Positions 1-5,357 of a stretch of DNA of 5,357 nucleotides are shown one piece after another. Each line of letters opens with the position of its first letter. Within the stretch, counting starts at the first letter, position 1. Source of the stretch: JALOOE01 sp964423545 (GTDB lineage Bacteria; Chloroflexota; Anaerolineae; CG2-30-64-16); NCBI GenBank assembly GCA_964423545.1, contig CAYRFV010000339.1, positions 1-5,357 on the forward strand, read 5' to 3'. Under the pieces are notes generated by a model, which saw nothing but the letters and a program-made list of their open reading frames with translations, ran no database searches and was not told the DNA's origin. Position numbers and translations under genes: made by a program.

Positions 1-479
1 GGCATGGGGAAAGATCAGACCTTATTGTGGGAAAATTCCCGTCCCAGCCTGCCAATCCTGATTCCGGGCCCCGATTCCTCCCGTCTCCCTGTCATTTCCT
101 ACTTTCCACAAGGTATAGAAATTAATTCACCTAGTGTTGCGCGCCGAACTGGCTGCGCACAACCCCCGCCTGGCTGCCCGATGCCAGCCGGAAGGCGGAC
201 GGCAAAAAGACGCTGTACAAGCCGAACAGACTCAGGGAGAAGCGGCTCAAGTCCGGGCGAAGCGCGTACTGGAGCAAGGCACGCCCGTTGCGCCGGACAG
301 AGTCCGGCGCAGGGCGTGGCGGAGCACGACCCGTGGATTGCCGAAGTTCAGCTTGTCGTGGACCTCGAACCAGACTCCCAAGCCGAAATCCAGGAGAACG
401 GCGAAACCCAGCAACAGGGCCTTTTCGGGGACCCGCAGGCAGAATTCCCGCTCCAGGTTGAAGTGGAAGCGCTTCTGGC
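1..479. other. No recognisable gene; patchwork flank left of the TPR fragment
   Basis: I see no protein or RNA gene I can defend here. Several frames are open only because the DNA is GC-rich. The plus-strand frames are low-complexity (Arg/Gly/Pro/Gln) and have no good ribosome binding site. On the minus strand two frames are open: one continues from the TPR fragment to a stop at 247; another ends at a TAG at 131-133 and reads as a hydrophobic tail (residues like FSLSLFGLYSVFLPSAF). Either could be a relic of an unrelated gene, but I recognise no family. Positions 1-130 are less GC-rich and contain a short inverted repeat, GGGAA-AA-TTCCC, at 29-40, which is too short to interpret. Confidence 0.5.
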
Positions 480-678
480 AGGCGGCCTCGAAGGCGCGCC
501 GCGCGTCGGCATACCGGCGCTTCTTCATGAGGCAGAAGCCAAGCTGCTCGAAGACGGTGATATCCATGGAGTCGGCGGGCATCAGCGCGGCCGCTTTGGA
601 GAATGCGTCAATGGCCTTGTCGAAGCGCTCCGCCTCGCGGCAGTTGAAGCCGAGCAGGGCGTAGACGGGGAATGGGAA
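247..678 (-). pseudogene. Chimeric TPR gene fragment (remnant of a PDZ-TPR gene copy)
   Basis: Read on the minus strand, this open stretch begins just after an in-frame TAA and first encodes about 62 residues nearly identical to residues 339-400 of the PDZ-TPR protein at 2158-3609. These cover most of TPR 3 and TPR 4. At 480 the similarity stops abruptly and about 77 unrelated residues follow to a TGA at 247. The signal peptide, the PDZ domain and TPRs 1, 2 and 5 are all absent. The only ATG in frame lies inside the TPR segment (582) and has no evident ribosome binding site. Of seven base differences from the intact copy, five change the amino acid: E to K, A to T, S to C, L to R and H to R. 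Two of these put arginines into the second helix of TPR 4, where one replaces a consensus leucine. This pattern suggests loss of constraint. A short expressed 111-residue protein cannot be excluded, but is unlikely. Confidence 0.7.
480..665. repeat. 186-bp direct repeat, left copy (TPR-coding)
   Basis: This segment aligns without gaps to 2412-2597 at a constant offset of 1932 bases. By eye there are 7 mismatches, at 497, 500, 533, 558, 610, 613 and 618 (about 96% identity). Both copies have the same orientation. Outside the listed ends the sequences diverge at once. I see no terminal inverted repeats or flanking short duplications, so this looks like a duplicated gene fragment and not an insertion sequence. 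Confidence 0.93.
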
Positions 679-708
679 TTACCTGATTTCGCTTTTGAGG
701 CGTATAGT
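679..708 (+). promoter_or_regulatory. Weak candidate promoter for the 794-1870 gene
   Basis: A TATAGT at 703-708 matches the sigma-70 -10 consensus at five of six bases. An 18-base spacer separates it from TTACCT at 679-684, which matches the -35 consensus at only three of six. It lies just outside the end of the duplicated TPR fragment and about 85 bases before the chosen start codon. Random matches of this quality are common, so this is a placeholder for where transcription may begin. Confidence 0.2.
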
Positions 709-729
709 CTCTGAATGTGAGAGGAGGCC

Positions 730-789
730 ATGATCCTGAGGTTGTTCCGGGTTGAGGTTGCTGATGACAGAAGTCAAGGAGGGACATAG
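730..789 (+). CDS. Possible 19-codon leader ORF
   Basis: An ATG at 730 preceded by a purine-rich stretch (GAGAGGAGG at 719-727) opens a 19-codon frame (MILRLFRVEV...GGT) ending in TAG at 787-789. That is four bases before the ATG of the downstream gene. The Shine-Dalgarno sequence of that gene (776-783) lies inside this short frame, so ribosomes finishing it could re-initiate at 794. The spacing of the leader's own AGGAGG core to its ATG (two bases) is tighter than usual. There are no runs of a single amino acid such as an attenuator would show. It is equally likely to be chance. Confidence 0.2.
   Translation: MILRLFRVEVADDRSQGGT
776..783 (+). promoter_or_regulatory. Shine-Dalgarno sequence that fixes the start at 794
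   Basis: AAGGAGGG sits ten bases before the ATG at 794. The frame is also open from a TTG at 752 and an ATG at 764, but neither has a comparable site. The ATG at 794 is therefore the best start, shortening the longest reading by 14 residues. Confidence 0.8.
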
Positions 790-793
790 CAAC

Positions 794-1870
794 ATGGTAA
801 ATGACGATAAGGGCAGTAAACTATCCAAAAAAGCAATTTGCATCCAGATGATCGACCGTGAAGGCGGAGCTACGTTGGATGAGATGGCTCATGCCATCAA
901 GGACGCAGGGATTGATAGCGATCTCCGCGTGAACCGAACGACTGCAAGCCTCTGGATGAGCAAACTCACCGACGAACATGGTAATCCCATCCAAGTGCTT
1001 AACGACAAGATCACTGGCAAATATTCCCGCAGGATCACATCGACGCGTGTCTGCCAGTTCACTTTACCCGCGACCAAGCCGGCACAGCCTGACATGCAGT
1101 TGACCCCGTCGCTGATTGAGGCGGCGTTCGAAAACCACTACTGCAACTATGCGCAGAAGCGCGATTGGAGCATCGATTACCATCTGAAATGCTGGGAACT
1201 GGGGCAGAAGGCGTTCGGTCTGTGTTCCGACGATGCTTTGGAAGAATTGATCGTTGAGCTTCGCAAATATTGGCAGGCTTTCCGGCCCTACAAGCCGCCA
1301 ACGGCTGGAGACGTTCGCCAGTGCCTCAATAGTATTGATGTCAGCCTTCGCAACATTCGACTGGGAGACATGGCGGACATCGAAAGCAATCTGCTGCAAA
1401 AAATCTGGGCAGCCATTGCGGCGACAGGCGAGATAAAGAAGAATAAGGACGGCCCGTCGCTGGTTGCCACATCGAAACTCCTGCACTTCTGGAATCCGCG
1501 CCTTTTTGTTATCGTCGACCGGCAATTGATGGAGAGCTTTGTATTTGAGCACAGCTGGTTGCGGGATCAAGTAGAGCAGGTCAACGCCATCCTTCCCGAC
1601 TGCCTTCCGGCGACAGCAAATCAGCACAAGTTCTTCCGAACCAATCTCCGGAAATTTCTTGCGATCCTTGCTTGGGCAGGTCGGGTGCTGCACGTCAACA
1701 AAGGAATTGTCGACGGCTTCTCTAAGTATGTCCATCGCTATGCCGAGGGGCCAGTCCCTGAGGATCTCGCAACCTACGATGCAGCAGCGATAGAATGGCT
1801 CCTCTTGGGACTCGTCCACGTACCTCCACAGGGGGTGTCGTTTCCTGGCGGTGATCCCGAAGATATGTGA
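794..1870 (+). CDS. Hypothetical protein: DUF3489-like winged helix plus unknown helical domain
   Basis: The 358-residue product has no signal peptide or membrane segment, so it is probably cytoplasmic. Residues about 10-80 look like a winged helix-turn-helix of the DUF3489 type: a 'GGATLDEM' turn at 24-31, a helix around TASLWMSKL at 50-58, and a beta-wing ending in GKYSRRI at 75-81. Such domains are usually small predicted DNA-binding proteins, so the roughly 260-residue extension is unusual. Residues 103-340 are mainly helical. The motif TSKLLHFWNPRLFVIVDR (226-243) recalls the 'S-K-x-L-H-F-x-x-P-x-L-F-P-I-x-D' signature I associate with uncharacterised helix-hairpin-helix or glycosylase-like proteins; here valine replaces the usual proline. 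No catalytic motif is certain. The gene stands alone, its plus strand opposing the minus-strand operon to the right, and appears less GC-rich than that operon. It sits between a broken TPR fragment and a half-tRNA, which suggests horizontal transfer. A DNA-binding regulator or an accessory or defence-related protein would both fit; function is unknown. Confidence 0.82.
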   Translation: MVNDDKGSKLSKKAICIQMIDREGGATLDEMAHAIKDAGIDSDLRVNRTTASLWMSKLTDEHGNPIQVLNDKITGKYSRRITSTRVCQFTLPATKPAQPDMQLTPSLIEAAFENHYCNYAQKRDWSIDYHLKCWELGQKAFGLCSDDALEELIVELRKYWQAFRPYKPPTAGDVRQCLNSIDVSLRNIRLGDMADIESNLLQKIWAAIAATGEIKKNKDGPSLVATSKLLHFWNPRLFVIVDRQLMESFVFEHSWLRDQVEQVNAILPDCLPATANQHKFFRTNLRKFLAILAWAGRVLHVNKGIVDGFSKYVHRYAEGPVPEDLATYDAAAIEWLLLGLVHVPPQGVSFPGGDPEDM

Positions 1871-2036
1871 CTTCGGTCGGTGAGGATCGGTGGGAAACCT
1901 TACGGTCTTAATATCTTGACTGTCCGAAAACGGATTTCAAAAGGCCACAATCCAGACCAAGCCGGACTGCAATGGGAACCGCGATTTTATTGGCTGGAAT
2001 TGGTGGTAGTTGGTGCTGGTAGCGATCGGATTTCCC
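1871..2036. other. Gene-free, lower-GC spacer before the tRNA-like end
   Basis: No gene is credible here. A 72-codon frame from 1880 to 2098 is open, but its C-terminal part (PKVEGSNPIPATN) is the familiar spurious translation of a tRNA 3' half. No hairpin followed by a T-run is visible after the stop at 1870, so I cannot place a terminator for the upstream gene. The sequence at 2002-2024 contains GGTAGTTGG and CTGGTAGCG, which vaguely echo a tRNA D-arm but at the wrong spacing. Confidence 0.55.
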
Positions 2037-2081
2037 CTCATAACCCAAAGGTCGAAGGTTCAAATCCTATCCCCGCTACCA
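2037..2081 (+). tRNA. 3' half of a tRNA-Met(CAT)-like gene; probable pseudo-tRNA or attachment-site remnant
   Basis: From 2037 the sequence follows a bacterial tRNA with a CAT anticodon. The anticodon loop CTCATAA is at 2037-2043 (anticodon 2039-2041), a 3' anticodon strand CCCAA follows, then the variable loop AGGTC, a T-loop TTCAAAT at 2059-2065, the acceptor strand CCCCGCT at 2071-2077, then A and an encoded CCA at 2079-2081. The 5' half does not match. The 5' anticodon strand reads TTCCC, giving C-C clashes at three of five pairs where TTGGG is needed. No D-arm lies at proper spacing, and nothing upstream pairs with the acceptor strand (AGCGGGG would be needed). The T-stem has one A-A clash. 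It therefore cannot fold as a working tRNA. Similarity beginning exactly at the anticodon loop and ending at the CCA end is typical of the far-side attachment site of an element integrated by a tyrosine recombinase into a tRNA gene. Confidence 0.6.
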
Positions 2082-2126
2082 ACCTTTTCTCCGGGTAGTG
2101 CCCTCAACGCTCTCGGTCATGAATCG

Positions 2127-2140
2127 GGCAGGGCCCTGCC
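2127..2140. other. Perfect 14-bp palindrome downstream of the PDZ-TPR stop codon
   Basis: GGCAGGGCCCTGCC is self-complementary and could form a five-pair stem with a GGCC loop. It lies 17 bases past the end of the minus-strand operon, where a terminator or mRNA-end hairpin could be expected. No T-run follows it in the minus direction, so intrinsic termination is weakly supported. Confidence 0.3.
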
Positions 2141-2157
2141 TCGCGGGCTCTCCGGCT

Positions 2158-3609
2158 TCACCTGTTGGCGGTCGCGCCTTTGACCAGCCCATCGAGCATC
2201 TCCAGGAGCTTCTCCCCCGTATCGCCTCCGCCACGTGGGGCCTTGGTCAAGGCGTCCAGGCGGCGCCGCGCGTATTTGTTCCAGTCACGGTTATTGTGAT
2301 TCAGCTTGAGGTAGGCGGTGTAGAAGGCCATGGCCGGCTCGCGGTTCTTCAGAACATCGTGGCAGCCCCCGAGAAAGTAGACCGCTCCCGCCGACTTCGG
2401 GTTGATTTTATAGGCGGCCTCGAAGGCGTGCAGCGCGTCGGCATACCGGCGCTTCTTCATGAGGGAGAAGCCAAGCTGCTCGAAGACGGCGATATCCATG
2501 GAGTCGGCGGGCATCAGCGCGGCCGCTTTGGAGAATGCGTCGATAGCCTCGTCGAAGCGCTCCGCCTCGCGGCAGTTGAAGCCGAGCAGGGCGTAGAGGC
2601 GGTACTGAGGGGCTGAGGCGACTCCTCGTTGCAGCGCCTTGATCGCGCCGGGGAGGTCACCTCTGCGGTAGTGAGATTCGGCTAGCGCCGAGTAGTGCGC
2701 GGATTGTCTGGGCTCAAGGGAGATGGCCTGGTTGAAGTAAGCGGCGGCGCCCGCGTGGTCGCCCGCCTCCATGCGCTTGCGGCCCTGCTCGTTCAGCGCG
2801 CGAGCCTGGTCACTGCCCTGGCGGATGGTATTCATGTCATCCGGAGTCACGGCGGTCTCAAAGCGTCCGGTGCCTCTCTGCACCAGCAGCCGGGCGGGTT
2901 GGCCGGGCGGCAGCGCGCCGGCGATGCTGCCGAATCGCTGAGCCGGCGCTCGCGTCTCGTAGAACCCCGTGTTCCCCAACTCCAGAAGCACGTCGCCCGC
3001 CCTGAGTCCGGCGCGAGAAGCAGGGGAGTCAGCCGCCACATCGAGCACTCTTACTCCATGCCCTTCGTGCGTGGTGAGAACCAAGCCGAGGTAGGCCCGC
3101 GGCGAAGTAGGAGCGGAGAGCACTTGCGGCTCGGCCGGAAGCCGTGCCGCCACAACAGGGCGAGACTCCTGCGCGGGCGCCTGTTCTTCGAAGTGACTGA
3201 AGAACTCGATCGCTGCCTGATCGTCGGGTCCGGTGTAGTGCAAGGCGAGACCGGCCGGGGAGTAGTACTCGACAAGGTTGCCGTTGGCGTCAATCGATGT
3301 TCGGGACGGGGCCGCCAGCTTGAACCACTCCTGGTACTGTCGTTTGGGATAGTTGATCTTGAAATAGAGATCGATTGTCTCGATGATCTGTCCCTCGCGC
3401 CGGAACTTCACGGAGATCCGGCGGGCGTCGTGCTTGGCCGGATTGTAGTCGTAGCGTTCGCCGGGGACCACCTCGCGCACAGGCGGCCCCAGCACGCGAT
3501 CCGCATCGGCCTTCACCGACACGCCCGGTCGGAGACCCTCGAACTCGCCAGCCAACAGAGCTTGGCTCAGACACGCCGCGGCCGCCAGCAATATACCCGC
3601 GCGTAGCAT
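2158..3609 (-). CDS. Secreted PDZ-TPR repeat protein with BamE/SmpA-like N-terminal motif
   Basis: The 483-residue protein starts with a short signal peptide (1-20, cleavage likely at ALLA|GEF), so it acts in the periplasm or outside the cell. Residues 25-140 hold a 'GLRPGVSVKADADRVLGPP' segment followed by strands. This pattern (G-x-S-x-x-D-V-x-x-x-L-G-x-P) resembles BamE/SmpA-like envelope domains. A Pro/Ala linker (143-170) leads to a PDZ domain at about 171-256, with carboxylate-loop YLGL (173-176) and the conserved S-x-A-x-x-A-G-L-x-x-G-D-V (195-207). It has no protease domain. Five TPR repeats follow at about 267-300, 301-334, 335-367, 368-404 and 405-438, giving a protein-binding surface. 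A frame is open further upstream (to 3768), but that part is the shadow of the neighbouring gene. The ATG at 3609 has a strong Shine-Dalgarno and begins the signal peptide. It shares one base with the upstream stop (TGATG), so translation is probably coupled. TPR 3-4 is duplicated in the fragment at 480-665. Likely a scaffold or adaptor for envelope proteins; the partner is unknown. Confidence 0.9.
   Translation of the reverse strand: MLRAGILLAAAACLSQALLAGEFEGLRPGVSVKADADRVLGPPVREVVPGERYDYNPAKHDARRISVKFRREGQIIETIDLYFKINYPKRQYQEWFKLAAPSRTSIDANGNLVEYYSPAGLALHYTGPDDQAAIEFFSHFEEQAPAQESRPVVAARLPAEPQVLSAPTSPRAYLGLVLTTHEGHGVRVLDVAADSPASRAGLRAGDVLLELGNTGFYETRAPAQRFGSIAGALPPGQPARLLVQRGTGRFETAVTPDDMNTIRQGSDQARALNEQGRKRMEAGDHAGAAAYFNQAISLEPRQSAHYSALAESHYRRGDLPGAIKALQRGVASAPQYRLYALLGFNCREAERFDEAIDAFSKAAALMPADSMDIAVFEQLGFSLMKKRRYADALHAFEAAYKINPKSAGAVYFLGGCHDVLKNREPAMAFYTAYLKLNHNNRDWNKYARRRLDALTKAPRGGGDTGEKLLEMLDGLVKGATANR
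2412..2597. repeat. 186-bp direct repeat, right copy (inside the PDZ-TPR gene)
   Basis: This is the intact partner of 480-665 and encodes residues about 339-400 of the PDZ-TPR protein (most of TPR 3 and TPR 4). Because it is in frame within a full-length gene, it is the source and the left copy is the derivative. The two copies bracket 1746 bases that contain the 794-1870 gene and the tRNA-like end. Confidence 0.93.
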
Positions 3610-5357
3610 CACTTGCGCCTCCCTTGAGCTGCTTCGCAACTTCTCACGGCCTCCAGCAACCGGCCGCATCTCTGTGTCATGCAGGCGTCCATCTTCTCCA
3701 TATCCGGGTGCGTGGAGGTAAAGCACTTCCACTGGCAGTCGCCGAACTCGCTGTTTTCTCTCATGCACGGAACCTCCTGCGTCTCGAATTCGACGCCTAG
3801 GAGCCCCCGGCCACCGCCAGTGGGCTTGGTGCCGGCGGTCGGGCCCCGTCCAGCGCCGCCCCCTCTTCCGGTTGCACCAGGCGGACCGCTTCCGGGCGTG
3901 TCTCCCGCGCGGCCTCCCTCTCCCTCTCCGGCTGCCGTTAGTGGCTGTGACGGCTGGCCTCCGGGCTCAGGCGCGTAGGCCATACCGGACCGAACCCAGC
4001 CGGAGACGCCCGGAACACGGATGTAGTAACCCAGGCGCAGGCAGGCATTGAAGGCCTCTTGACCGCTAAGTACCTGCCGTGTTCCGTCCCGATAGCCGAC
4101 AGAGGCAATGACAGTGGCTTCCTGCTCAATGGCCAGCACGCGGTATCGTCCTTCTACTCTGGAGCCATCCAACAGCGCATACACCCGGGTGACAGGATTA
4201 TCAGCCGCGGTCGCCTTGGCGGGCGCCGGGGCCGGCTTGGAAGCCGCCACCAGAGGCGGAGGCTGAGTAGTGATGCTCTGAGGCTGGGTAGTCGAACCCC
4301 TTACCAGTGGGGGCGGCTCGCCGGCGGCGGGGGGGTGCGACTGGTCAACCCGAGGCGCGGAGCCCGAGGCTCTGGCCGCACAGTCGGCCGCGAGCTGGAG
4401 AACCGGCTGGGCATCCGTCAGCGCGCTGTCCACGGCGCCCAGCGCGGCGCTGATGTTCTCCACTAAGCCGTCAGCCGACTCGAGGTTGAGACAAGGGGTG
4501 GACCCCCAGTCGGAGGCAGCTTCCTGAACGGCGCTGTAGTACGCTTCGGCAGCTATCCTAGAGCTCACCATGTCCGGCGCTTCACACTCCAACGATTCCG
4601 GCAGTGCTCGCACCGACCCGGCGATCCCGGCCAACGTTGTCTGCGCCCGCTGGGCTTGCTGCCTCTGGGCCGCCGGATCGTTCTCGCCCGGCAGCAGGCT
4701 CCCAATCCTGTCGATGCGCGAAAGCAGTTCGGACCGGAGCGAGGCGTACTCCGACTCGAGGCTCCGCCATTGCTCCATCTTTGCGGGAGCCTCCCCTGCC
4801 AGCGTCTGGGCCCGGGTCACGCTCGCGCTCGCTCGGCTCCGATGGTCCGCCAGAGCGCTCGTCCATGCCTCGACGTTGGTCCTCACAGCGGCGATATCGC
4901 GGCTTCGCGCAAGCGCGGCCGTCAGATGCTCGCGGAGCGTCGTCGCATATCCCTGGGAGGCCGTGACAGCCTGCTTGATGGCCGCGGCATCGTCCGCCGT
5001 ACCGCACGCGGCGGCGCCCGCACGAGCCAGTTCCAGACTGGTCTGGACGGCCTGCTGGTACTCGGCCGCCTGGGACACCATGCTCTCGATCTCGCTCCTG
5101 TAAGAAGCGGCGCGCTGGCAGTCGCCTGCCACAGTGTCGATCCGGCCAACCACGGCCCTCAGCGCCTCGGTTCCGGCTCTGCTCTCCTGTCCGATCTGGT
5201 TGAGCTGAGCCGCGGGCGCCTGAACTTCGTTCTGGCAGGCCGATGCAGCCTTGGCCTGCATCGCCAGCAGGCGGGCGTAATCCGACTGTAGGGCGGGGCC
5301 GTATTCCTTCTCGATTCTTGCGGCGAGTTCCGCGTACATCGCGGCCTTGCGGACCTG
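3609..5357 (-). CDS. Alanine-rich helical, probably exported protein with six-cysteine C-terminal module (5' end outside window)
   Basis: The frame is open to the right edge. The ATG at 5339 has no ribosome binding site and no signal peptide, and six more sense codons precede it, so the true start lies beyond the window. Numbering from that ATG (576 residues): 1-330 is Ala/Gln/Glu/Arg-rich helix, probably coiled coil, with single cysteines at 35, 74, 112, 252, 283 and 320. Residues 331-383 are a Pro/Thr/Gln-rich hinge in which 'PPPLV' occurs twice. Residues 384-453 look like a small beta-rich domain (RVYALLDGS, GYYIRVPGVSGWVRSG). Residues 455-513 are a Gly/Pro hinge. Residues 514-576 carry six cysteines (525, 535, 539, 553, 558, 568) in two predicted helices. 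I do not recognise a family. The many cysteines and flexible linkers fit an oxidising, extracytoplasmic location, and the neighbour translated from the overlapping TGATG is secreted too. The two are probably co-expressed and may form one envelope complex (inference). Confidence 0.8.
   Translation of the reverse strand, partial: QVRKAAMYAELAARIEKEYGPALQSDYARLLAMQAKAASACQNEVQAPAAQLNQIGQESRAGTEALRAVVGRIDTVAGDCQRAASYRSEIESMVSQAAEYQQAVQTSLELARAGAAACGTADDAAAIKQAVTASQGYATTLREHLTAALARSRDIAAVRTNVEAWTSALADHRSRASASVTRAQTLAGEAPAKMEQWRSLESEYASLRSELLSRIDRIGSLLPGENDPAAQRQQAQRAQTTLAGIAGSVRALPESLECEAPDMVSSRIAAEAYYSAVQEAASDWGSTPCLNLESADGLVENISAALGAVDSALTDAQPVLQLAADCAARASGSAPRVDQSHPPAAGEPPPLVRGSTTQPQSITTQPPPLVAASKPAPAPAKATAADNPVTRVYALLDGSRVEGRYRVLAIEQEATVIASVGYRDGTRQVLSGQEAFNACLRLGYYIRVPGVSGWVRSGMAYAPEPGGQPSQPLTAAGEGEGGRAGDTPGSGPPGATGRGGGAGRGPTAGTKPTGGGRGLLGVEFETQEVPCMRENSEFGDCQWKCFTSTHPDMEKMDACMTQRCGRLLEAVRSCEAAQGRRK
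3618..3625 (-). promoter_or_regulatory. Shine-Dalgarno sequence for the PDZ-TPR gene
   Basis: On the minus strand AAGGGAGG lies eight bases before the ATG at 3609 and inside the last codons of the upstream gene. It settles the start codon, against the longer reading that would begin at 3768 and would bury the signal peptide. Confidence 0.85.

Noticed and set aside
480..665. Insertion sequence or transposon end at the left repeat
   Set aside because: No terminal inverted repeats, target duplications or transposase. The repeat is a piece of a protein-coding gene.
4..714. 236-residue plus-strand open frame
   Set aside because: It is low-complexity, runs antisense through the TPR fragment, and its counterpart over the intact TPR copy diverges as a simple shadow. 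High GC explains its length.
1064..1819. 251-residue minus-strand open frame opposite the 794-1870 gene
   Set aside because: The composition is shadow-like, with no ribosome binding site or domain. The plus-strand gene has a strong Shine-Dalgarno and coherent domains.
1880..2098. 72-residue plus-strand open frame
   Set aside because: Its C-terminal part is the typical false translation across a tRNA 3' half, and it has no ribosome binding site.
2695..3606. 303-residue plus-strand open frame opposite the PDZ-TPR gene
   Set aside because: The minus-strand reading has a signal peptide, PDZ and TPR motifs. The plus reading is a Gly/Arg-rich antisense shadow.
3610..3768. N-terminal extension of the PDZ-TPR protein to an upstream ATG at 3768
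   Set aside because: It overlaps the cysteine module of the neighbouring gene, would bury the signal peptide, and the ATG at 3609 has a much better ribosome binding site.
4656..5291. 211-residue plus-strand open frame opposite the helical protein gene
   Set aside because: Antisense shadow in GC-rich DNA; the minus-strand frame is longer, continues off the edge and is coupled to the next gene.
1..5357. CRISPR array
   Set aside because: No series of short, regularly spaced repeats is present. The only clear repeat is the 186-bp pair.

Overview
The window is a GC-rich bacterial chromosome segment with two parts of different character. The right part (about 2.16-5.36 kb) is a minus-strand pair of overlapping genes for exported proteins. 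The left part (about 0-2.1 kb) is a patchwork of broken or out-of-place DNA around one plus-strand gene. No gene here fixes the species. Secreted PDZ-TPR proteins, alanine-rich helical proteins with Pro/Gly-rich linkers, and recent partial gene duplications would fit a soil bacterium such as an acidobacterium (Solibacter/Bryobacter-like), but this is a guess from style.

Layout from left to right. Positions 1-479 hold no recognisable gene. Positions 480-665 are a 186-bp copy, 179/186 identical, of the third and fourth TPR repeats of the PDZ-TPR gene on the right. The copy is cut at both ends and joined to unrelated sequence. Positions 794-1870 (plus) encode a 358-residue protein with an N-terminal winged-helix-like segment resembling the DUF3489 family and a helical C-terminal part of unknown function. 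Positions 2037-2081 match the 3' half of an initiator/elongator-type tRNA with a CAT anticodon, from the anticodon loop through the CCA end. The matching 5' half is missing, which is what a site-specific integrase leaves at the far end of an integrated element.

Positions 2158-3609 (minus) encode a secreted protein with a BamE/SmpA-like N-terminal motif, one PDZ domain and about five TPR repeats. Upstream in the same operon, sharing one base with it (TGATG), is the 3' part of a gene of at least 582 codons that runs off the right edge. It encodes an alanine-rich, probably coiled-coil protein with a Pro-rich hinge, a small predicted beta domain, a Gly-rich hinge and a six-cysteine C-terminal module. 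The two products probably work together in the cell envelope.

The most interesting signals are the half-tRNA that looks like an attachment site, the 186-bp direct repeat bracketing the lone foreign-looking gene, that gene's unassigned C-terminal domain, and the near-symmetrical six-cysteine module. The case for a mobile element is circumstantial: no integrase or transposase is visible.
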